DNA from: Ilumatobacteraceae bacterium
Lineage (GTDB): Bacteria; Actinomycetota; Acidimicrobiia; Acidimicrobiales; Ilumatobacteraceae
Reading direction: 5' to 3'
Assembly (NCBI GenBank): GCA_013213745.1
Contig: JABSQH010000142.1
Location: 1-50,618 of the forward strand
Length of the DNA stretch: 50,618 nt
Shown: positions 26,696 to 35,719 of the stretch, piece after piece
Layout: each line of letters starts with the position of its first letter
How positions within the stretch are numbered: position 1 is the first letter of the stretch
The notes under the pieces: generated by a model
The model's input: the letters and a program-made list of their open reading frames with translations, nothing else
Databases searched by the model: none
What the model was told of the DNA's origin: nothing
Made by a program: the position numbers and the translations under genes

Positions 26696-26748
26696 CCGAA
26701 ATACCGGGGATTCCGTGCGATTTCCGCACGTCTGCGCGAACAGAACGG
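26696..26748 (+). repeat. Dispersed hairpin repeat, copy D
   Basis: CCGAAATACCGGGGATTCCG, arms CGTGCG/CGCACG around ATTTC, ending GAACAGAACGG directly against the stop codon of the M20 peptidase gene (26749-26751, minus strand). Confidence 0.88.
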
Positions 26749-27867
26749 CTACGACGCGAGCAGTTGGGCGACGATCCCCGCGATGAGTTGCGCCCGTGCC
26801 GGCATCGTGTCGACTTCGACGAACTCGTGATCGGCGTGCGCGCCGCCGCCGACGGCGCCCAGTCCGTCGAGTGTCGGCACCCCGATCGCCGCGGTGAAGT
26901 TGCCGTCGCTTCCGCCACCAACGGCCACGCCATCGAGATACGGATGCACAGAGGTGGCCAACGGAAACAGCGCCGCCGACGCCGACTCGGGCATCGGTGG
27001 ACGATTGACCGCGCCCGTGACCACGAGCCCGGCCTCGGGATGCGCCGACTCGAGCGCGACCATCTCGGATTCGACCCGGCGCGCTTCGTCCGCCGACTCG
27101 ACGCGCACATCGACACGGACCCTGGCCTCGGCCGGTACGACGTTGTCGGCTGTACCTGCAGTGGCCACGGTGGGGGTCACGGTCGTACCGACGTCGGGGC
27201 GCCCGATTGCAGCGATGGCCAACACCTGGTGCGAGGCCTCGACGAGTGCGTTGACTCCCCGCTCGGGTTCGAGACCAGCGTGTGCCGCGCGACCATTGAT
27301 CGCCACCTCGAACGTGCCACACCCTTTCCGGCCCGTCTTGAGCGCACCGCCATCGGCAGACCCCTCCAGCACCAGCACTGCGCCGCACGCTCGGGCGCGC
27401 TCTTCGATCAGCGCTCGGGAGGTGGCCGAACCAACCTCCTCGTCGGCGCTGAACAACAACTCGACGCCGTCGAGCGAGCGTCCGCCGGCCCGCAGCGCCG
27501 CGAGCCCATGGAGTGCCTGGACGATCCCGGCCAGCATGTCGAACACCCCGGGGCCCGTGGCTTTGCCGTCACGCACTGCGAACGGGCGCTCGGCCAACGT
27601 TCCGGTCGGGAACACCGTGTCGTGATGCCCGAGCAGCAACACCGTCGACGATGGTCCGCCTCGCCACCACACGTGTGGACCGGCGGGACCATCGACCAGC
27701 TCAGCTGGCGTGCCGAGGTGACGCTCGATCATCGCCGCCAACTCAGCGGCGGACACGGCCAGCAGGGTTGCATCATGGGACGGGGATTCGACCTCGACGA
27801 GTCGTCGCAGGTCGTCGAGCATCGGCTCGAGAGCGAATTCCTCGATTGGCGGTAAATTCTCGACCAC
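26749..27867 (-). CDS. M20-family metallopeptidase (glutamate carboxypeptidase-like)
   Basis: 372 residues. Zinc-binding and catalytic parts of the M20/ArgE/CPG2 family are visible: GHHDTVFPTG (His and catalytic Asp), GPGVFDMLAG (bridging Asp), SADEEVGS (general base Glu and zinc Glu), a dimerisation domain with INGRAAHAGLEPERGVNAL, and the C-terminal GGGAHADHEFV with the last zinc His. It removes C-terminal or acyl-linked amino acids. The neighbouring argG might suggest acylornithine-type chemistry, but the sequence looks more like CPG2. No signal peptide. Confidence 0.9.
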   Translation of the reverse strand: MVENLPPIEEFALEPMLDDLRRLVEVESPSHDATLLAVSAAELAAMIERHLGTPAELVDGPAGPHVWWRGGPSSTVLLLGHHDTVFPTGTLAERPFAVRDGKATGPGVFDMLAGIVQALHGLAALRAGGRSLDGVELLFSADEEVGSATSRALIEERARACGAVLVLEGSADGGALKTGRKGCGTFEVAINGRAAHAGLEPERGVNALVEASHQVLAIAAIGRPDVGTTVTPTVATAGTADNVVPAEARVRVDVRVESADEARRVESEMVALESAHPEAGLVVTGAVNRPPMPESASAALFPLATSVHPYLDGVAVGGGSDGNFTAAIGVPTLDGLGAVGGGAHADHEFVEVDTMPARAQLIAGIVAQLLAS

Positions 27868-27910
27868 TCCGCCACCGTATCGAGGCGATCAGCTGCCATC
27901 ATCGTCGTCC

Positions 27911-30193
27911 GTGCGTCAAACCCTCCCGACCCTGCTGATCGCCGCTGCGCTGGTGGCTGCCTCCTGCTCGTCAGACGACAGCGGCGGTGCCACCACCTCC
28001 TCACCCGACTCGACGTCGGCGCCGGCGACCACGGCCGCTCCGGCCACGACCATCGAGTCGACCACAGCCGCAACGACCGCGCTCCCGACGATCGAGCTCG
28101 ACGCCACGGTGCAGCCCGGCGTGGAGCAACTGGCGATCACCGGCGCCACCCCCGGAGACGAGCTGGCGGTCGCCGCCACAGCCGACCCGGCCGCGCCGAC
28201 GGAGACGGCGATCGTCGACGAGTTCGGGTCGTTGGTGTTCCGCGGACTCGAGGGTGGCGCCGACTACGTGGTCGTCACCGCCGAGGGCATCAGCCAGCCC
28301 GTGACGACACTCGATCGCACGACGCACCCGGACGCCAGTTTCTACTCGAGTCAGGAGATCGGGCCGGGCTTCGGATACATCACGACCCGCGACGGCACCA
28401 CGCTCAGCGCCAACGTGTCGCTTCCCGGGCCTGTCGAGGACGGGCCCTACCCGACGGTGGTCGAATACTCCGGCTACGACCCGAGCGACCCCGATGCGGT
28501 CGGCCTCAGCGCGCTGTACAACGCTCTCGGCTACGCCTACGTCGGCGTGAACATGCGCGGAACAGGGTGTTCCGGCGGCTCATATCGGTTCTTCGAGTAC
28601 ACCCAGAATCTCGACGGCTACGACGCCATCGAGGCCGTCGCCGCCCAGCCGTGGGTGCAAGGCAATCGAGTCGGCATGGTCGGCCTCTCGTACCCCGGCA
28701 TCAGCCAGCTGTTCGTGGCACAGACCCAGCCACCGTCGCTTGCGGCGATCACGCCGCTGTCGGTGATCGACGACACCTTCGACGGCACGCTCTACCCGGG
28801 CGGCATCTTGAACACCGGCTTCGCCACCAGCTGGATCCAGGGCGTCCTCGACAACGCCGTGCCCGAGGGCCAGGAGTGGGCGGCCGATCGCATCGCCGCC
28901 GGCGACGAGGTGTGCGAGGTGAACCAAGAGGTACGACTGCAGAACCCCGACGTCGTCAGCCAAATCCTCGACACCCCGTACTACGACGCAGCGCTCGGCG
29001 ACGAACTGTCGCCGGCGATGTTCGTCGACCAGATCGAGGTGCCGACGTTCATCGCTGGCGCGTGGCAAGACGAGCAGACCGGAGGCCACTTTCCGACCTT
29101 TCTCGACAAATTCACGGGTACCGACCAGCTCTATGCCTCGCTGGTGAACGGGCTCCACATCGAAGGGCTGTCGCCCGGCGTCCTCCCCCGCTACGCCGAG
29201 TTCCTCGATCTCTACGTCGCAGAACGCGTTCCCACGCTCGGCGGCGCCCGTGCCCTGGCACCGGCGCTCGTCAGCGGAATCTTCGGCACGGACGGAGTCC
29301 AGCTCCCGCCGGATCGATTCGCAGGTTTGTCGTACGAAGACGCGTTGGCGGCCTTCGAGTCCGAACCACCGATCCAGGTGCTGTTCGAGCAGGGTGCGGC
29401 CGACGGAGCGGAGCCCCTGACGCCGACCCCCCGATTCGTCGAGGCCTTCGACGCCTGGCCGATACCCGGAACCGAGCCGACCCGTTGGTACCTCGGCGGC
29501 GACGGCACCGCCGGCGGCACGCTGACGCCGGAACCGCCCGGTAGTGCTGGATCGAGTCAGTACCTGGCGCTCCCCGACGGCGTGCCGGCGACGTTCTGGG
29601 ACGGCAATTCGTCCGATCTGTGGCGCGCCGACGTGGAATGGAACTGGGTCGAGCCGGCGCCGGGCACGTTCGTGTCGTTCGCTACCGAACCGCTGCCGGA
29701 GAGTGTCGTGATGGCTGGATCCGGGTCGGTCGACCTGTGGGTCAACTCGAACCTCGGCGACACCGACCTCGAAGTCACACTCAGCGAGATCCGCCCGGAC
29801 GGCAGCGAGGTGTACGTGCAGTCGGGATGGTTGCGTGCCAGCCAGCGGGCCCTGGACGAAGCGGCATCAACAGAGCTGCAGCCGGTGCACACCAATCTCG
29901 AAGTCGATGCCGAGTCGCTCCCCACCGACGAAGACGAGTTCGCGTTCGCCCGCGTGGAGATCTTCCCCTTCGCCCACGTGTTCTACGCGGGATCCCAGGT
30001 GCGCCTCTCGATCGATGCGCCGGGCGGCAATCGTGCGGTGTGGGAGTTCGCCACGATCGCCAACGGTGAGCAAGTGACCATCGCCACCGGTGGCGACATG
30101 GCCTCGTCGGTGGTGCTCCCCGCGGTCCCCGGTGTCAGCGCGCCCGATACAGCGCCGCCGTGCACGAGCCTGCGCGGCCAACCCTGCCGCTAA
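27911..30193 (+). CDS. CocE/NonD-family hydrolase lipoprotein
   Basis: 760 residues with GTG start. Signal peptide LIAAALVAASC (lipobox Cys19), a Thr/Ser/Ala linker to about 60, a beta-rich domain (60-135), then an X-Pro dipeptidyl-peptidase S15-like catalytic domain with DGTTLSANV, the oxyanion region VEYSGYDPSDP, NMRGTGCSGG and the nucleophile GLSYPG (Ser260), and a C-terminal jelly-roll (from about 565) as in cocaine esterase. Likely an exported esterase or peptidase. Repeat copy E begins directly after its TAA. Confidence 0.9.
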   Translation: MRQTLPTLLIAAALVAASCSSDDSGGATTSSPDSTSAPATTAAPATTIESTTAATTALPTIELDATVQPGVEQLAITGATPGDELAVAATADPAAPTETAIVDEFGSLVFRGLEGGADYVVVTAEGISQPVTTLDRTTHPDASFYSSQEIGPGFGYITTRDGTTLSANVSLPGPVEDGPYPTVVEYSGYDPSDPDAVGLSALYNALGYAYVGVNMRGTGCSGGSYRFFEYTQNLDGYDAIEAVAAQPWVQGNRVGMVGLSYPGISQLFVAQTQPPSLAAITPLSVIDDTFDGTLYPGGILNTGFATSWIQGVLDNAVPEGQEWAADRIAAGDEVCEVNQEVRLQNPDVVSQILDTPYYDAALGDELSPAMFVDQIEVPTFIAGAWQDEQTGGHFPTFLDKFTGTDQLYASLVNGLHIEGLSPGVLPRYAEFLDLYVAERVPTLGGARALAPALVSGIFGTDGVQLPPDRFAGLSYEDALAAFESEPPIQVLFEQGAADGAEPLTPTPRFVEAFDAWPIPGTEPTRWYLGGDGTAGGTLTPEPPGSAGSSQYLALPDGVPATFWDGNSSDLWRADVEWNWVEPAPGTFVSFATEPLPESVVMAGSGSVDLWVNSNLGDTDLEVTLSEIRPDGSEVYVQSGWLRASQRALDEAASTELQPVHTNLEVDAESLPTDEDEFAFARVEIFPFAHVFYAGSQVRLSIDAPGGNRAVWEFATIANGEQVTIATGGDMASSVVLPAVPGVSAPDTAPPCTSLRGQPCR

Positions 30194-30246
30194 CCGAAAA
30201 ACCGGGGATTCCGTGCGCTTTTCGCACGTGGCTGCAAACAGAACCG
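30194..30246 (+). repeat. Dispersed hairpin repeat, copy E
   Basis: Starts at the base after the CocE-like stop: CCGAAAAACCGGGGATTCCG, arms CGTGCG/CGCACG around CTTTT, ending AAACAGAACCG. It fills the gap between convergent genes; the sugar kinase stop is 3 bp further on. Confidence 0.9.
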
Positions 30247-30248
30247 TG

Positions 30249-31142
30249 CTACAGCTCGTCGCGACGTGGTGGATCGGCGCCCCGGCGGGTGACGACGATG
30301 CCCGCTGCGGCGGTGCCGAACGCCACGGCATCAGCCAACAGGTCGAGTCCATCGTCGCCGCGCACATCGGCGGAACCCGCGTCGATCCGCAGTAGCTCCG
30401 CGATGAGCGCTCCGCCGAAGGTGTCGCCAGCGCCGATCGTGTCGACGATCGGTGCCGGCGGCGGCGGTACCGGCACCGTGACCGAGTGCGTGTCGGCGTA
30501 GATGGCGGTTGCCTCGCTGCCCGCCGTGACGATGACCGCTCCTGCACCGCGATCGAGCATCGACCGAACCGTGATGTCGGGCCCGAGATACGCCAGGTCT
30601 TCGTCGCTCACCTTGACGACATCGGCGCGGCGAAGCACCACCGCGAGCCGCTCGATGTAGCGAGGCCGGTCTGCGATCACGAGCGGCCGGGCGTTCACGT
30701 CGAGCATCACCAGGCACTCCCGGCTGGTGGCGAGAACTCCCGTCTGCACCGTGGTGGCCATCGGCTCGAACACGAGACCAAGACCACCGGTGAATACGGC
30801 CGCCGGGCTCACCGCTGGCCACTCGGCAAACCGCGGCGCCGAGGTCGAGTCGATGTAGAAGCGGTATGTTGCCGCACCCGCAGCGTCGATCTCGGCGGCT
30901 GCCAACGTGGTCGGCGCCGAGGTGTTTTGGACGTGAGACATCCACACGCCGTCCTCATCGAGCCGCTGCGCAAGCATCGTTCCGAATCGGTCGTCGGATA
31001 GCGCGCCGCAGAACTCAACGTCGGCGCCGACGCGCGATGCGGCTCGAGCTGTGTTGAACGGAGCGCCCCCGAGGGCCGCGTCGACCGTCCCGTTCGGGGC
31101 GATCACCAGGTCGACCAAGGCCTCCCCTACGACCAACAACAT
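30249..31142 (-). CDS. PfkB-family sugar kinase (fructokinase-like)
   Basis: 297 residues. PfkB signature 1 region GGAPFNTARAASRVGADVEFCGALSDDRFG near residues 25-54 and signature 2 DTIGAGDTFGGAL with the catalytic Asp near the C-terminus. N-terminal LVVGEALVDLV is typical of fructokinases. Phosphorylates a sugar or nucleoside with ATP; fructose is the best guess. Stands alone, divergent from the oxidoreductase gene, with repeat copies on both sides (E and F). Confidence 0.9.
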   Translation of the reverse strand: MLLVVGEALVDLVIAPNGTVDAALGGAPFNTARAASRVGADVEFCGALSDDRFGTMLAQRLDEDGVWMSHVQNTSAPTTLAAAEIDAAGAATYRFYIDSTSAPRFAEWPAVSPAAVFTGGLGLVFEPMATTVQTGVLATSRECLVMLDVNARPLVIADRPRYIERLAVVLRRADVVKVSDEDLAYLGPDITVRSMLDRGAGAVIVTAGSEATAIYADTHSVTVPVPPPPAPIVDTIGAGDTFGGALIAELLRIDAGSADVRGDDGLDLLADAVAFGTAAAGIVVTRRGADPPRRDEL

Positions 31143-31164
31143 CGCCCCATCATGGCCCGATCGT

Positions 31165-31217
31165 CGATTCTGTGCGCTGCAACGTGCGATTTGCGCACGG
31201 AATCCCCGGTTTTTCGG
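31165..31217 (-). repeat. Dispersed hairpin repeat, copy F
   Basis: On the minus strand: CCGAAAAACCGGGGATTCCG, arms CGTGCG/CGCACG around CAAAT, then a more diverged end ACAGAATCGA. The only copy in a divergent promoter region, 22 bp from the sugar kinase start. Confidence 0.85.
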
Positions 31218-31291
31218 TGGGATGTGGGTGCCGAGGGACGTGTGGGTCGGCTACAACTGCGGTGGGGCCAATGTTCACAAAGGGGTTGACG

Positions 31292-34200
31292 ATGAGCATC
31301 CGAAGTTACGAGCTGGCCGACCGGTTTCGGCTCGAGGACGGCACGGTGTTCCTGAGCGGCGTGCAGGCGCTGGCCCGCCTCCCGGTCGATCAGTTGCGCC
31401 TCGATCGGCGCCTCGGATTGACCACCGCGGCGTTCGCCTCGGGCTACCAGGGCTCCCCGCTCGGCACGTACACCGAGGAGCTGCAGCGCGCCGCCCGCGC
31501 CACGACCGGCGATGGTCGCAACGGCGACCTGCCCATCGTGATCCAACCAGCGGTGAACGAAGAGCTGGCCGCCACGGCGGTGATGGGCAGCCAGCTGGCG
31601 ATGACCCTCGACGACGCCCGCTACGACGGCGTCGTCGGCATCTGGTACGGCAAGGGCCCCGGTCTCGACCGCAGCTCCGACGCGATCCGCCACGCGGTGT
31701 TCGCCGGCACCGCAGCACACGGCGGCGTCGTCGCAGTCATCGGCGACGATCCGGCGGCGAAGAGCTCGACCGTGCCTTCGTCGAGCGATGCCACGATGGT
31801 CGACCTGCACATGCCGTTGCTGTTCCCCGGCGACGTGCAAGAAGCGCTCGACCTGTCGCGCCACGCTGTGGCGCTGTCGCGTTCTTGTGGCCTGTGGGCG
31901 GGCATCAAGCTCGTCACGCCAGTCGCTGATGGCACCGGCACCGTCGATGTGCACCCCGATCGCGTCCAACCACGTGCCCCAGTGGTCGAGGTCGACGGCC
32001 GCCCGTTCCAACCCGCTCCCAACGGCCGCCTGCTGACGCCCTACACCCTCGACATGGAACGCGAGTTCGCCGAGGTGCGCTCCGTCCTGGCCCGCCGGTA
32101 CGGCGTCGACAACCACCTCAACCGGGTCACGGTGCGCACGCCGGACGACTGGCTGGGAATCGCTGCCTGTGGTCACACCTACCACGAGCTGCGCGAAGCG
32201 CTGTGCGTACTGGGATTCGGCTCCGACGACGATCTGCGGGCGGCCGGCATTCGCCTGTTCCAACTCCTGATGCCCGTGCCGCTCGACCCGCGCCAAGTGA
32301 TCGAATTCGGAGGCGACCTCGACGAACTGCTGGTGATCGAAGAGAAGAACCCGACGCTGGAGCGTTGGATCAAGTCGGCGATGTACGACTCGCCGCACCG
32401 CCCGGCGATCACCGGACGCACCGACCCCGACGGCAGCGCGCTCGTGCCGGGACATGGGACGCTCGACGTCGACCGACTGATCGAACCGCTGCATCGTCGC
32501 TTGTCGACGCGCCTCGGCGATCGCCTGCCGGCGCTCGATGACCTGCTGCAGCCGGAGCGCCCGCGGATTCCGCTGGCGGTGGCTCGCACGCCGTACTACT
32601 GCTCGGGATGCCCGCACAACGCGAGCACCCGTGTCGAGCCGGGCACCCTGGTCGGCGGCGGGATCGGATGCCACGCGATGGTGGCGATGATGGACCCCGA
32701 TCGCGTCGGCGACATCGTCGGGCTGACGCAGATGGGTGGCGAGGGCGCACAGTGGATCGGCATCGAACCGTTCGTCGATCGCAACCACCTCGTGCAGAAC
32801 TTGGGCGACGGCACGTTCTTCCACTCCGGCTCGCTGGCCATCCGCGCCGCCATCGCAGCCGACATCGACATCACCTACAAGCTGCTCTACAACGGCACCG
32901 TCGCAATGACGGGCGGCCAAGATGCCCAGGGCGCAATGACCGTGCCCGAGGTCGCGGCGATGCTCCTGCTCGAAGGGGTCCAGCGGGTGATCGTGACGAC
33001 CGACGACGTCACTCGACACGCGACGATGCCAGCCGGGGTCGACGTGTGGGACCGCAGCCGGCTCGACGAGGCCCAGCGGGTACTCGCCGAGATTCCTGGC
33101 GTCACCGTGCTGATCCACGACCAGGCATGCGCGGCAGAACTGCGTCGAGGCCGCTCACGGGGCACCATCACAACACCGGGCTTCCGTGTCGTCATCAACG
33201 AGCGGGTGTGCGAAGGCTGCGGGGACTGTGGCGACAAGAGCAATTGTTTGTCGGTACAGCCCATCGAGACGCCGTGGGGCCGCAAGACGCAGATCCACCA
33301 GTCCAGCTGCAACTTCGATCTGTCGTGCCTGCAGGGTGACTGCCCATCGTTTGCCATGGTGACGGTCGACGAGGCCGACCGTGCGCCAGAACGGGCGCCG
33401 ATGCCCGAACCTCCCGACGAGATCGCTGCACCGAACGCTCCCCTCGTCGACCCCGACGACTTCGTGGTGCGCATGACCGGGATCGGCGGGACCGGTGTGG
33501 TCACGGTGAGCCAGATCGTCGGCACTGCGGCGATGCTCGCCGACCGCCACGTGCGCGGCCTCGATCAAACCGGACTGTCACAAAAGGCTGGCCCGGTCGT
33601 GAGCGATCTGGTGATCACCGCCGACGACGTGGCGGCGTCGAACCATGCCAACGCCTCGGGCGTCGACGCGATCATCGCGTTCGATTTGTTGGTCGGGGCC
33701 AGCGAGGCCAATTTGCGCGGGGCTCGGGCCGACCGAACGGTGGTCGTTGCCTCGACCGACGCAGTCCCGACCGGCCAGATGGTCACCGATCCCGATCTGG
33801 GTATGCCGTCAACCCAGTCGCTGCTCGATCGAGTGGGCACGGTGACCCGATCGGTCGACAGCCACTATCTCGACGCTGGCGATCTGGCGATACGACTCCT
33901 CGGCGCAACCACCACTGCGAACATCTTGTTGCTCGGCGCCGCCGTGCAGGCGGGTGCACTGCCGATTCCGGTCGAGGCAATCGAGCGGGCAATCGAGCTG
34001 AACGGTGTCGCAGTACAAACGAATCTGCGGGCCTTCCGGTGGGGCCGAGCGTGGATCGTCGACCCGACGACGGTGCGCGCGGCTGCTGGCATCCCCGCGC
34101 CGCCGCGTGCCGAGTCGCTCGACGAGCTGATCACTCGGTTGCGATCCGACCTCGTCGACTACCAATCAGACGACTACGCCGCCGACTTCGTTGCCGTCGT

Positions 34201-34732
34201 CAGCCGTGCCCGCGCCGCCGAACAGGCCTTCGACGCCGACTCAGAGGTGTTCACCGCAACCGTGGCCCGCAATCTGCACAAGCTGATGGCATACAAGGAC
34301 GAGTACGAGGTCGCCCGGCTGTTGCTCGCAGGCGAGGCGCGTCATAGCTACGAAGAGGTCGGTGGGCCGCACACCGAGGTGACGTACCTGCTCCATCCGC
34401 CGCTGCTGCGTGCGCTCGGCATGGACCGCAAGCTGCGTCTACAGCGCAGCGCCGCACCCGCGCTACGCGCGCTGCGCCGCGGCAAACGCGTGCGCGGCAC
34501 ATTGGCCGATCCGTTCCGCTGGGCCGAGGTGCGGCGAGTCGAGCGGGCGATGATCCCCGAGTACATCGCCGCCGTCGACCGCCTCTGCGCACGGCTACGC
34601 GCCGCGCCCGCTGACACGACGTTGACCGACGTCACCGAAATCGCCGGACTGCCGTCCGACGTGCGTGGCTACGAAGACCTCAAGCTGCGCCGCGCCAAGG
34701 CGTATCGCGCCGAGTTGGCCCGTCGCCTTTAG
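31292..34732 (+). CDS. Fused indolepyruvate:ferredoxin oxidoreductase
   Basis: 1146 residues from ATG 31292, preceded by AAAGGGGTT. Domains in order: N-terminal pyrimidine/TPP module (about 15-300, AFASGYQGSPLGTY), a transketolase-C-like segment, a TPP-binding module beginning YYCSGCPHNAST (435-445), a short Cys cluster CEGCGDCGDKSNC (from 640) with further Cys in SSCNFDLSCLQGDC, then the gamma module GIGGTGVVTVSQI (from about 730) and a C-terminal DUF6537-like region. Known: this single-chain form oxidatively decarboxylates aryl or branched 2-oxo acids to acyl-CoA using ferredoxin. It could feed the ICM-like mutase with isobutyryl-CoA; that link is inference. Confidence 0.92.
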   Translation: MSIRSYELADRFRLEDGTVFLSGVQALARLPVDQLRLDRRLGLTTAAFASGYQGSPLGTYTEELQRAARATTGDGRNGDLPIVIQPAVNEELAATAVMGSQLAMTLDDARYDGVVGIWYGKGPGLDRSSDAIRHAVFAGTAAHGGVVAVIGDDPAAKSSTVPSSSDATMVDLHMPLLFPGDVQEALDLSRHAVALSRSCGLWAGIKLVTPVADGTGTVDVHPDRVQPRAPVVEVDGRPFQPAPNGRLLTPYTLDMEREFAEVRSVLARRYGVDNHLNRVTVRTPDDWLGIAACGHTYHELREALCVLGFGSDDDLRAAGIRLFQLLMPVPLDPRQVIEFGGDLDELLVIEEKNPTLERWIKSAMYDSPHRPAITGRTDPDGSALVPGHGTLDVDRLIEPLHRRLSTRLGDRLPALDDLLQPERPRIPLAVARTPYYCSGCPHNASTRVEPGTLVGGGIGCHAMVAMMDPDRVGDIVGLTQMGGEGAQWIGIEPFVDRNHLVQNLGDGTFFHSGSLAIRAAIAADIDITYKLLYNGTVAMTGGQDAQGAMTVPEVAAMLLLEGVQRVIVTTDDVTRHATMPAGVDVWDRSRLDEAQRVLAEIPGVTVLIHDQACAAELRRGRSRGTITTPGFRVVINERVCEGCGDCGDKSNCLSVQPIETPWGRKTQIHQSSCNFDLSCLQGDCPSFAMVTVDEADRAPERAPMPEPPDEIAAPNAPLVDPDDFVVRMTGIGGTGVVTVSQIVGTAAMLADRHVRGLDQTGLSQKAGPVVSDLVITADDVAASNHANASGVDAIIAFDLLVGASEANLRGARADRTVVVASTDAVPTGQMVTDPDLGMPSTQSLLDRVGTVTRSVDSHYLDAGDLAIRLLGATTTANILLLGAAVQAGALPIPVEAIERAIELNGVAVQTNLRAFRWGRAWIVDPTTVRAAAGIPAPPRAESLDELITRLRSDLVDYQSDDYAADFVAVVSRARAAEQAFDADSEVFTATVARNLHKLMAYKDEYEVARLLLAGEARHSYEEVGGPHTEVTYLLHPPLLRALGMDRKLRLQRSAAPALRALRRGKRVRGTLADPFRWAEVRRVERAMIPEYIAAVDRLCARLRAAPADTTLTDVTEIAGLPSDVRGYEDLKLRRAKAYRAELARRL

Positions 34733-34743
34733 CCGGACATCTC

Positions 34744-35682
34744 ATGCGCCGCGCTCGATATCGTGCGCATGTGCAGGCGGTGCGTGAGTGGGCGATGCGT
34801 CTGTGGCGCGAGACCCAGGAAGATGGGCTGTTCGACGCCGCCGCCGCCGTCACATTCTGGGTGCTCTTGAGCCTGCCGGCGCTGATGCTGGCGCTGCTGT
34901 CGTCGGTCTCGTTGCTCGGCGACAGCCTGGCCAACGAGCTCGAGGAGGTCACCCTCGACTTCGTCAATCGCACCTTCGCCGACGAATCGAGCGACCTGCA
35001 GGCGACGGTCGAGAGCCTGTTCGACCAACCACGGTCCGGCTTGCTCAGCATCTCACTGGCCGTTGCCTTGTTCACCGTGTCGCGCGGCTTCGCCGGGCTG
35101 ATCCGAGGCCTCGACGTCGCCTATGACATCGACGACACGCGCAGCCTCTTGCGACTGCGCCTGGCCGGACTCGGGTTGGCGATCGGCACGCTCGTGGTGG
35201 TCGCCGCATCGACGTCGTTGTGGGTGTGGACCCGCGACGTCGGTGTTCCCGATCCACTGCGCGCCTTCGCGGCGCTGGCCATCTTGATCGCGTGGGCGGC
35301 GACACTGTTCCACATCGGGCCGAATCACCACACGCCATGGCGGTTCGATCTCCCGGGCGCCGCACTCACCGCCGTCGGCTGGCTGCTGCTCTCATTCGGG
35401 TACGGCCTGTACATCCAGTTCGCCGGGTCGGGGAACAGCGCCGTCGGCGTGGTCGGTGCCCTGCTGCTCGGCCTCACCTGGATGTGGCTCGCCGTCGTCG
35501 TGCTGCTGGTGGGCGCCGAGATCAACGGCATCATCGCCGAAGCCGCCGGAGTGATCGAGCGACGCAGCCGATTCGGCACCTGGATGGCGGCGACGTGGCA
35601 GCGCACGGGTGTTCCACAGCGCGCGGCGACACTCCGCCGGCGTGTTCGCGCCGACCGCGATCAACCCAACGAGAGCATCTAG
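34744..35682 (+). CDS. YihY/RNase BN-type inner-membrane protein
   Basis: 312 residues with about six membrane spans and the YihY landmarks DGLFDAAAAVTFWVLLSLPALML, LFTVSRGFAGLIRGLDVAYD, and a C-terminal VVLLVGAEINGIIAEAAG. The old name ribonuclease BN was a misassignment; the function is unclear, perhaps transport. Starts 11 bp after the oxidoreductase stop, so probably the same transcript. Followed 37 bp later by a cation exchanger. Confidence 0.88.
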   Translation: MRRARYRAHVQAVREWAMRLWRETQEDGLFDAAAAVTFWVLLSLPALMLALLSSVSLLGDSLANELEEVTLDFVNRTFADESSDLQATVESLFDQPRSGLLSISLAVALFTVSRGFAGLIRGLDVAYDIDDTRSLLRLRLAGLGLAIGTLVVVAASTSLWVWTRDVGVPDPLRAFAALAILIAWAATLFHIGPNHHTPWRFDLPGAALTAVGWLLLSFGYGLYIQFAGSGNSAVGVVGALLLGLTWMWLAVVVLLVGAEINGIIAEAAGVIERRSRFGTWMAATWQRTGVPQRAATLRRRVRADRDQPNESI

Positions 35683-35719
35683 AACGCGCCCGGCGGGGCC
35701 GTCTAGCCTCGGCGCCGCC

